Assembly (NCBI GenBank): GCA_021788685.1
Contig: JAJYKH010000097.1
Span: forward strand, 1 to 8,493
Length of the DNA stretch: 8,493 nucleotides
Origin: Deltaproteobacteria bacterium
Lineage (GTDB): Bacteria > Desulfobacterota > Desulfobulbia > Desulfobulbales > UBA5123
Reading direction: 5' to 3'
Shown here: positions 1 to 6,031 of the stretch, in pieces
How the letters are laid out: every line of letters starts with the position of its first letter
Position numbering within the stretch: the stretch's first letter is position 1
Notes under the pieces: model-generated
What the model saw: only the letters and a program-made list of their open reading frames with translations
Told to the model about the DNA's origin: nothing
The model's database searches: none
Translations under genes and position numbers: made by a program

Positions 1-510
1 CACCTCTCCGTACCCTTTGGAGTGCTTGAGAATCCCGTCCCGGACCTCGTAGGTGAGGTTCAAGCCCAAACCGTCGTTCTCGAGGACGTCCACCACCCGC
101 AGGCTTTGCCGGTAGTGGGTGAAGCCCCCGGGCACCAGCTCGTTGAGCACGGTCTCCCCGGCGTGGCCGAACGGGGTGTGGCCCAGGTCGTGGCCGTGGC
201 CGATGGCCTCCACCAGGTCCTCGTTCAGCCGCAGGGCGCGGGCCATGGTCCGGGAGATCTCCACCATTTCCAGGGTGTGGGTGAGCCGGGTACGGTAATG
301 GTCCCCGGAGGGGGAGAGAAACACCTGGGTCTTGTGCTTCAGGCGCCGGTAGGCTTTGGAATAGACGATCCGGTTCCGGTCCCGCTGGAAGGCGCTGCGG
401 ATGGAGCATTCCTCCTCGGGACGGATGCGTCCCTTGCTGGCCGCACTCAGGCAGGCATACGGAGAGAGGTGCTCCCGCTCCCGCTCCTCGATTTCTTCCC
501 GGATCGTCAT
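1..510 (-). CDS. dgt: dGTPase-like HD-domain triphosphohydrolase (C-terminus cut off by window edge)
   Basis: The minus strand encodes 170 residues from an ATG at 510 to the window edge with no stop. Family knowledge: these enzymes hydrolyse dGTP or other dNTPs to the nucleoside and triphosphate, controlling cytosolic dNTP pools. Seen: an N-terminal RNRIVYSKAYRRLKHKTQVF block (residues 46-65), then RTRLTHTLEM with H78, then GHDLGHTPFGHAGE (residues 106-119). H78, H107 and D108 are the expected metal ligands of the HD site, and H111 and H116 are conserved in the family. Members are usually about 340-400 residues, so roughly half is missing. The start is well supported because an in-frame stop lies about 20 nt upstream; an AGGG stretch precedes the ATG. 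The gene is divergent from the deaminase at 781. Family assignment is firm; the substrate (dGTP or another dNTP) is not fixed by sequence. Confidence 0.93.
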   Translation of the reverse strand, partial: MTIREEIEEREREHLSPYACLSAASKGRIRPEEECSIRSAFQRDRNRIVYSKAYRRLKHKTQVFLSPSGDHYRTRLTHTLEMVEISRTMARALRLNEDLVEAIGHGHDLGHTPFGHAGETVLNELVPGGFTHYRQSLRVVDVLENDGLGLNLTYEVRDGILKHSKGYGEV

Positions 511-548
511 GGCTGGCCCTGCAAAGAATCACCGCTGTGGGATGCGGT

Positions 549-630
549 GCCCGGGGCGCTTCCGGCTGCCGCCGATCCGCCCCGGGCTGCCGCTGCCGGC
601 AGCGGCCGGAGGCCCGAACACCATTGGGCC
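549..630. promoter_or_regulatory. Three consecutive GC-rich inverted repeats between divergent genes
   Basis: Within the 270-bp gap between dgt and the deaminase there are three adjacent inverted repeats. The first is a perfect 10-bp pair, GCCCGGGGCG at 549-558 with CGCCCCGGGC at 578-587, separated by 19 nt. The second is a perfect 18-bp palindrome, GCCGCTGCCGGCAGCGGC, at 589-606. The third is GGCCC 611-615 with GGGCC 626-630 around a 10-nt loop. They would fold in the dgt leader transcript or could bind a dimeric regulator. No T-run follows them, so they are not an obvious terminator. I see no convincing sigma70 promoter in the gap. Function is unknown. Confidence 0.45.
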
Positions 631-780
631 ACCGCTGCACCCCTCTACCACGGCTTTTATCCACTAAACCATTTTGCCCTTCTTTGCAAGAACCAGGAGG
701 CGGGCTCCCCTCTTTTTCTTGCCTTTTTGGACACGGACTCCTAAATTTGACATTTTGCCCCTCTGGTAAGGAAAACGAAG

Positions 781-1287
781 ATGAGCGAGCGGCACGAGCA
801 GTTCATGCGCGAGGCCCTGGCCCAGGCGGAGCAGGCCCTGGCGGCCGGTGATTTTCCGGTGGGCTGCATCCTGGTCCGGGGCGGGGAGATCCTTGCCCGC
901 GGGCGGCGGGTGAACAGCCGGGGGCCGGCGACGAACGAGCTGGATCATGCGGAGATAAACGCCCTCCGGGAGCTGCCAGGGCGACCGGACGCGGCCCCCA
1001 CCGGCATCGTCGCCTACTCCACCATGGAGCCCTGCCTGATGTGCTTTGCGGCCCTGCTCCTCAACGGGGTCCGCGAGATCGTCTACGCCTACGAGGATGC
1101 CATGGGGGGCGGCACCGGCCTTCATCTGGCCCACCTCGCTCCGCTCTACCGGCAGATGGAGGTGGCGGTCACCCCCTCCGTGCTGCGGGCGGAAAGCCTG
1201 GCCCTGTTCCGGCGCTTTTTCGCCGACCCGGCCAACAACTACTGGCAAGGCAGCCACTTGGCCGCCTACACCCTGAACCAGCCCTGA
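781..1287 (+). CDS. Zinc-dependent nucleoside/tRNA-adenosine-type deaminase (TadA/CMP-dCMP deaminase superfamily)
   Basis: A 168-residue cytosolic protein. Seen: DFPVGC (residues 24-29) at the place where TadA has PVGA; the catalytic HAE motif with H56 and E58; and the zinc motif PCLMC with C85 and C88 (residues 84-88). Family knowledge: the His and two Cys bind zinc and the Glu shuttles the proton during hydrolytic deamination of adenine, guanine or cytosine bases. Length is typical of TadA or guanine deaminases. The loop after HAE and the C-terminus (YWQGSHLAAYTLNQ) do not look like canonical TadA, so a free-nucleoside or guanine deaminase is equally possible. The start is supported by GGTAAGGA (765-772), 8 nt before the ATG. 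The radical SAM gene begins 18 nt after the stop, suggesting co-transcription. Superfamily is certain; substrate is not. Confidence 0.9.
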   Translation: MSERHEQFMREALAQAEQALAAGDFPVGCILVRGGEILARGRRVNSRGPATNELDHAEINALRELPGRPDAAPTGIVAYSTMEPCLMCFAALLLNGVREIVYAYEDAMGGGTGLHLAHLAPLYRQMEVAVTPSVLRAESLALFRRFFADPANNYWQGSHLAAYTLNQP

Positions 1288-1305
1288 CCACTCCTCGCCG
1301 CAACC

Positions 1306-2310
1306 ATGAATATGGAACCGATCGCCCGCACCCTGGCTTTCAAGCCTTCCGAGAGAAACGTCTTCTTCCACCTCCTCACCGGCTGCAACCTCTCCTGCCG
1401 CCATTGCTACATCAATCCGGAGCAGCACGGAAAGGGGATGGTCAGCCGGGAAACCATGCGCGCTTGGCTGGCGCTCTTTTTCGATCGGGAGCGCGAGACG
1501 AACCTCGTCTTCCTGGGGGGGGAGCCCACCCTCCATCCGGACTTGGCGGAGGGGATCGCCTTCGCCCGGCAACTCGGGTACCACTCGGTCACCGTGGACA
1601 CGAACGGCTATCTGTTCCACGACCTGCTCGACCGCGTCTCCCCCCGGGATGCCGTGCTCAGCTTCAGCCTGGATGGCCCATCCCCGGCGGTGAACGATCC
1701 CATCCGCGGGGAAGGGGTGTTCGCGGTTTGCACCGGCAACCTCCGGCGGGCGGTGGCCAAGGGGTTCGCGGTGAGCGTCATCTATACCGTGAGCCGGCTC
1801 AACCTGGAGCACCTCCGGGAAATGCCCCGGCTGCTGGCCGACTGGGGGGTCCACCGCTTCTTCATCCAGGTGATCGGCATCCGGGGCAAACCGGCCGCCT
1901 CCGAGGGCGACCGGTTCCAGCTCTCCCCCGAGGAATGGCTGGCGGTGGTGCCGGAGGTCGCCTGGGAGGCCGCCCGGATGGGGCTGCACGTCGTCTACCC
2001 CAAGGTGTTCCTGGAAGAGGGAGAACGGTTCGAGTGTGCCGGCCGCGTGGCGGAAAACTACTTCATCTTCCCCAACGGCCGGGTCTACTGCTGTCCCCTG
2101 TGCGAGGATTTCCCCGTCCACACCTACCGGATCGAGGAAGGCCGCCTCGTGAAGAACAGCGGCCTCATCGAGGAGCGGTTCTTCGGCCTCGACATCCCCG
2201 AGGGCTGTGTCATGAACAAGCTGCTCCAGCCTGGAAACCTGCGCTACAACGCCGAGGGGCGCCCCCTCTACCGGATTTCGTGCTGTCTCCTCAAGCAGGA
2301 GGTGCGGTAG
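1306..2310 (+). CDS. Radical SAM protein with SPASM-like C-terminal cysteines, function unknown
   Basis: A 334-residue protein with the radical SAM CX3CX2C motif, CNLSCRHCY, at C27, C31 and C34, which binds the SAM-cleaving 4Fe-4S cluster. GGEP at residues 71-74 is the usual SAM amino-group contact. DTNGYL (98-103) and SLDGP (121-125) fit the following strands of the partial TIM barrel. The C-terminus is Cys-rich: C244, C262, C263, C266, C301, C326 and C327. The spacing C244-X13-G258-X4-C263 matches the first part of a SPASM domain, so one or more auxiliary Fe-S clusters are likely. Known SPASM members modify peptides or proteins; no candidate substrate peptide is visible here. There is no clear Shine-Dalgarno before ATG 1306 (a second ATG lies at 1312), so translation may be coupled to the deaminase 18 nt upstream. 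Fold is certain; reaction is unknown. Confidence 0.9.
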   Translation: MNMEPIARTLAFKPSERNVFFHLLTGCNLSCRHCYINPEQHGKGMVSRETMRAWLALFFDRERETNLVFLGGEPTLHPDLAEGIAFARQLGYHSVTVDTNGYLFHDLLDRVSPRDAVLSFSLDGPSPAVNDPIRGEGVFAVCTGNLRRAVAKGFAVSVIYTVSRLNLEHLREMPRLLADWGVHRFFIQVIGIRGKPAASEGDRFQLSPEEWLAVVPEVAWEAARMGLHVVYPKVFLEEGERFECAGRVAENYFIFPNGRVYCCPLCEDFPVHTYRIEEGRLVKNSGLIEERFFGLDIPEGCVMNKLLQPGNLRYNAEGRPLYRISCCLLKQEVR

Positions 2311-2344
2311 GACGGCCGTGGCCAGATTGCCGCTCTGCTCGATG

Positions 2345-2412
2345 TTCAAGCGTGGGGCCAGATGTCGGAGGCTTGAAGCAATAACCTGAAAGCCGGTGGT
2401 TTTCGCCTCCGA
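2345..2412. terminator. Possible hairpins between convergent genes (weak terminator candidate)
   Basis: The 134-bp convergent gap holds two overlapping inverted repeats. TTCAAGC 2345-2351 can pair with GCTTGAA 2371-2377. TCGGAGGC 2365-2372 can pair with GCCTCCGA 2405-2412, with AACC 2383-2386 and GGTT 2398-2401 nested inside. They share bases 2371-2372, so both cannot form fully at once. There is no good T-tract on either strand, so intrinsic termination is only a possibility. Confidence 0.25.
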
Positions 2413-2444
2413 TCCTTAGCCTCAAGCGCAGATCCTCCAATCTT

Positions 2445-3602
<1,158 letters not shown>

Positions 3603-3614
<12 letters not shown>

Positions 3615-3748
3615 AGGGTAAAAGCTCCAGGGAGAAGAATCTCCCCCCTGTAAGCATCACAGGGTGCCGCGCGGCATCGGCCTGTGAGGCTATCCATCAG
3701 GCGAACAGGCCGATAACAAAGCAGATGTGGTGCCCTGTGATGGCTTAC
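3603..3748 (-). repeat. Structured repeat element, copy A (upstream of nspC)
   Basis: This is one of two related copies; the other is at 7877-8035. Outer stem: GTAAGC 3650-3655 with GCTTAC 3743-3748, a bulged G at 3742, and ATCACAGGG 3656-3664 with CCCTGTGAT 3733-3741, continued by two G-T wobbles and two CC/GG pairs to 3668/3729. Inner stem: ATCGGCCTGT 3676-3685 with ACAGGCCGAT 3705-3714, loop 3686-3704. Conserved unpaired segments are GTGAGGCT after the inner left arm and AACAAAGCAGAT (3715-3726) after the inner right arm. A further direct copy of the outer arm, GTTACCCATCACAGGGT (3603-3619), covers the nspC start codon. Weaker similarity to copy B continues in GC-rich sequence at 3774-3793. 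It encodes no convincing protein. Wobble pairs and a compensatory change relative to copy B favour a folded RNA; a dispersed DNA repeat is the alternative. Confidence 0.75.
3625..3645 (-). promoter_or_regulatory. Hairpin abutting the nspC Shine-Dalgarno
   Basis: On the minus-strand transcript GGGAGA and TCTCCC (plus positions 3640-3645 and 3630-3635) form a 6-bp stem with a 4-nt loop; adjacent CAG/CTG bases could lengthen it. The GGAG at 3625-3628 follows the stem directly. It sits between arm 2 and arm 3 of element A, so it could affect access to the ribosome site. Role is inferred. Confidence 0.4.
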
Positions 3749-3898
3749 CGGTCTGGAGCGCAGGGTCGTTTCCGGCCGGGAAGGCCCGGCAGGTGCGGCC
3801 CAAGTTACCTCATCGAATGAAAAAAGGAAACAGTTGTCCGCCCGCACGGCGCCTCCGCCCGCCAGGATGCCATCCTCGTAATTTTTTGCTTATGGGGA

Positions 3899-3928
3899 TT
3901 GACAAACTCGCGTCTTCTTTCGGATTAT
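3899..3928 (+). promoter_or_regulatory. Sigma70-like promoter for the cytochrome operon
   Basis: A perfect -35 TTGACA at 3899-3904 is followed after 18 nt by GATTAT at 3923-3928, matching 4 of 6 bases of TATAAT. Transcription would begin near 3935, giving a leader of about 145 nt before the ATG at 4079. I looked for a GEMM-type cyclic dinucleotide riboswitch in the leader and found none. The stretch 3794-3898 contains only a short hairpin, AGGATGCCATCCT, near a T-run, and no gene. Confidence 0.5.
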
Positions 3929-4078
3929 GTGTGATGACGTCCCCTTTTTACCTCCGAATGGCCTCGTCGGCGGAAAGGATGGCGCTCACAAGGGAAAGAG
4001 CAAAGTCTGTGCTGTGGAGGAGCGAAAAAAAATGGGCTGAACAGTCACGCGATCAAACTGGAGATGGAGTGAGACCCA

Positions 4079-4894
4079 ATGCACAGACACGGAAACGGAA
4101 AATGGAGCTGTTACCTTTTGGCGGCCGCTCTTCTGCTGGCCCCGGTCGCGGCGACCGCCGGCAGCCAGCCCGAAGAAAAAGCCAATCCCGTCGCCGCACC
4201 TGAGCTGTCGAACGACGACTGCATCAAATGCCATGCCGGCCCTCCCAAGGACATCCAGGAGATGGGCGGCGCCCACCGCACCAAGGTGAGCTGCACGGAT
4301 TGTCACCAGGGCCACCCGCCTGCGGTGACCGACAACATCCCCAAATGCAGCAATTGCCACAAGGGCAAGAGCCATTTCGAGCTGAAGGGATGCCTCTCCT
4401 GCCACTCCAATCCCCACAAGCCCTTGGAGCTGACCCTGAAGGGGAACATCACCGAGCCCTGCCTCACCTGCCACACCGGGCAGATCACCCAGCTACGCGA
4501 GAACCCCAGCGCCCATACCAAGCTCGCCTGCACGACCTGCCACGAAAAGCACGGCCAGAAGCCGGAGTGCATGAAATGCCACCAGCCGCACCAGCCGGAA
4601 ATGACCATGGCAGACTGCACCTCCTGCCACAAGGCCCACATGCCCCTGCAGGTGACCTATGGCAAGGAGACGCCGTCCAAGCAGTGCGCGGCCTGCCATG
4701 CCGCCGCTTACCAGCTGCTGACCGCGAGCCATGCCAAGCATTCGCAGCTGACCTGCGCCACCTGCCATCAAGAAAAGCACGGCATGGTGCCGAAGTGCGC
4801 CGATTGCCATGGCGCCCCCCATCCTGAGGGAATGATGGCCAAATTCTCCAAATGCGGCGACTGCCACGGCATCGCCCACAACCTGACCAAGTAG
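4079..4894 (+). CDS. Periplasmic dodecaheme c-type cytochrome
   Basis: A 271-residue exported protein with 12 CXXCH motifs; their first Cys are residues 48, 72, 90, 105, 128, 151, 164, 180, 203, 226, 240 and 259. That is one covalent heme per about 22 residues, typical of multiheme electron conduits. The signal peptide has a hydrophobic core, YLLAAALLLAPVAATA (12-27), with likely cleavage near residue 28. The body is three tetraheme modules (48-120, 128-194, 203-268). Each follows the pattern CXXCH, a distal His about 14 residues on, CXXCH, a P-X-CXXCH with nearby His, and a last CXXCH; PLELTL and PLQVTY close the first two. GGAG (4066-4069), 9 nt from the ATG, supports the start. The next gene is a paralog 12 nt downstream. 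Likely role: periplasmic electron transfer, perhaps to extracellular acceptors. No porin partner is in the window, so a named complex cannot be assigned. Confidence 0.93.
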   Translation: MHRHGNGKWSCYLLAAALLLAPVAATAGSQPEEKANPVAAPELSNDDCIKCHAGPPKDIQEMGGAHRTKVSCTDCHQGHPPAVTDNIPKCSNCHKGKSHFELKGCLSCHSNPHKPLELTLKGNITEPCLTCHTGQITQLRENPSAHTKLACTTCHEKHGQKPECMKCHQPHQPEMTMADCTSCHKAHMPLQVTYGKETPSKQCAACHAAAYQLLTASHAKHSQLTCATCHQEKHGMVPKCADCHGAPHPEGMMAKFSKCGDCHGIAHNLTK

Positions 4895-4906
4895 AAGGGA
4901 AAGGCC

Positions 4907-5770
4907 ATGAAAAGGACGATCTTCGAGAAATTCATTCTGGCCGCCCTGCTCCTCGGAAGCGCCAGCTGTGCCAGCAAAGGAGCAGCGCCGGTGGCCACCG
5001 TCACCGATCCTTACGCCGCCGCCCCCCAGCCCCTGACCGTGACCCAATGCGGCCAGTGCCATCCCGGCGTGTTCCGGAACCTCAAGGAGAACGGCGGCCG
5101 TCACCAGTTCCAGTGCCAGAATTGTCACCAGCAGCTCCACGCCTTCAACCCGGTCAAGAACAACTGGGCGGAGATCATGCCCAAGTGCAGCCAATGCCAC
5201 GAGCAGCCGCACGGGGACAAAGTGACCGAATGCCTCAAGTGCCACAGCAACCCGCACACCCCCCGCAAAGTGGCCATGGATGCAACCCTGACCGCCGCCT
5301 GCGGCCAATGCCACAGCGGGCCGGCCGGTGACCTCGCCGCCTTCCCGAGCGCCCACACCCAGCAGGGCTGCGCCGCCTGCCACCAGGCCCACGGGCAGAT
5401 CCCCTCCTGCCTGGATTGCCACGAGCCCCACGTGACGGGGCAGGAGGTGGCCGCCTGCCTGGGATGCCATCCCGCCCACAAGCCGCTGCAGGTCACCTAC
5501 GACACCAAGGCGGACCCCGCCACCTGCGGCAGCTGCCACGACAAGGTCTACGGGGAATGGCGGGCCACCGCCAGCAAGCACGGCAAGGTCAACTGCGCGG
5601 AATGCCACACCAGCCACGGTTTCGTTCCGCAATGCGCCTCCTGCCACGGCCAGCCGCACGATGCCGCCCTGCTGAAGAAGTTCCAGGGCTGTCTCGCCTG
5701 CCACATCGACGTGCACAATTTGCCGGTGAAGAAGAAAGGGGAGGGGGAAAAAGGGAAAAGTGACAAGTGA
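4907..5770 (+). CDS. Dodecaheme c-type cytochrome, probable lipoprotein
   Basis: A 287-residue paralog of the preceding cytochrome, also with 12 CXXCH motifs (first Cys at 48, 70, 94, 109, 132, 155, 168, 184, 207, 230, 243, 262) in three tetraheme modules. Shared landmarks are CHSNPH (112-117), PSAH (147-150), the H-x-x-HG stretches, HKPLQVTY (191-198) and the closing VHNLP. The N-terminus MKRTIFEKFILAALLLGSAS then C21 looks like a lipoprotein signal, though SAS-C is a weaker lipobox than LAG-C; C21 is not part of a heme motif. Lipidation would anchor it to a membrane, most likely the outer one. AAGGGA (4895-4900), 6 nt before the ATG, supports the start. The Lys-rich tail from residue 275 has no heme, and its last codons are encoded by a heptamer repeat that also supplies the stop. 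An intrinsic terminator follows. Confidence 0.92.
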   Translation: MKRTIFEKFILAALLLGSASCASKGAAPVATVTDPYAAAPQPLTVTQCGQCHPGVFRNLKENGGRHQFQCQNCHQQLHAFNPVKNNWAEIMPKCSQCHEQPHGDKVTECLKCHSNPHTPRKVAMDATLTAACGQCHSGPAGDLAAFPSAHTQQGCAACHQAHGQIPSCLDCHEPHVTGQEVAACLGCHPAHKPLQVTYDTKADPATCGSCHDKVYGEWRATASKHGKVNCAECHTSHGFVPQCASCHGQPHDAALLKKFQGCLACHIDVHNLPVKKKGEGEKGKSDK

Positions 5771-5838
5771 CAAGTGACGGGTGACAAGCTCAAGGCAGCA
5801 ATCGAGGTGCCATTATCCGTCACTCGTTACTCGTTATC
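5760..5838. repeat. Heptamer-repeat element, copy 1
   Basis: Left side: four 7-nt units, GTGACAA 5760-5766, GTGACAA 5767-5773, GTGACGG 5774-5780 and GTGACAA 5781-5787. Core 5788-5817 reads GCTCAAGGCAG, then GAGGTGCCATT. Right side: three inverted units, CGTCACT 5818-5824, CGTTACT 5825-5831 and CGTTATC 5832-5838. The same plan and a similar core recur at 5921-6031. The first units lie inside the 3' end of the cytochrome gene. It resembles short tandem repetitive heptamers known in other bacteria. It is not CRISPR, because repeats are 7 nt and there are no spacers. Confidence 0.8.
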
Positions 5839-5841
5839 CTT

Positions 5842-5876
5842 AAAAGGAGGGAGCGGCCTGGCGCCGCTCCTTTTTT
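5842..5876 (+). terminator. Intrinsic terminator of the cytochrome operon
   Basis: GGAGCGGC 5850-5857 pairs perfectly with GCCGCTCC 5863-5870 around a 5-nt loop, followed by six T at 5871-5876 and preceded by AAAA at 5842-5845. This is a strong Rho-independent terminator for plus-strand transcripts. On the minus strand the stem is followed by CTCCTTTT, so it could also weakly stop the convergent kinase transcript. A second hairpin without a T-run, CTCCC 5887-5891 with GGGAG 5896-5900, lies just downstream. Confidence 0.9.
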
Positions 5877-5920
5877 ATTGGCCGGACTCCCTTCCGGGAG
5901 GGCCGGGAAGACGATGAGAA

Positions 5921-6031
5921 GTGACGGTAAGGGGTAACAAGTGACAAGCTCAGGGCAGGGCAAGGTGCCATTCCCCGCCACCCGCCTCCCGCCTCCCGCC
6001 TCCCGCCACCCGTCACTCGTCACCCGTCACT
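5921..6031. repeat. Heptamer-repeat element, copy 2
   Basis: Left side 5921-5947 has GTGACG, GTAAGGG, GTAACAA and GTGACAA. The core (5948-5975) reads GCTCAGGGCAG, then AAGGTGCCATT, and matches copy 1. The right side has eight consecutive inverted units: CGCCACC 5976, CGCCTCC 5983, 5990 and 5997, CGCCACC 6004, CGTCACT 6011, CGTCACC 6018 and CGTCACT 6025-6031. The last three units cover the stop codon and final codons of the histidine kinase. The run of identical CGCCTCC units suggests recent expansion. Confidence 0.8.

Noticed and set aside
22..744. 240-residue open frame on the plus strand
   Set aside because: It is antisense to the HD phosphohydrolase, which has intact metal-binding motifs.
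747..752. Perfect -35 box TTGACA before the deaminase
   Set aside because: At 16-18 nt downstream there is no -10-like sequence; that position holds the Shine-Dalgarno.
664..2349. 561-residue open frame on the minus strand
   Set aside because: It lies antisense to the deaminase and radical SAM genes, both of which have clear catalytic motifs. The product is low-complexity, typical of antisense frames in GC-rich DNA.
3656..3664. CRP/FNR-type binding sites suggested by repeated TGTGAT/ATCACA
   Set aside because: The half-sites are about 70-80 nt apart in the outer stem, not separated by 4-6 nt as in a CRP or FNR operator.
3935..4078. GEMM-type cyclic dinucleotide riboswitch in the cytochrome leader
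   Set aside because: Such switches often precede cytochromes in related bacteria. An AGCAAAG string is present, but the conserved helices and tetraloop arrangement are not.
4493..5773. 426-residue open frame on the minus strand
   Set aside because: It is antisense to the two cytochromes, whose 24 CXXCH motifs prove the coding strand.
5976..6031. CRISPR-like array
   Set aside because: Units are 7 nt, directly abutting and without spacers, so this is a simple tandem heptamer array.
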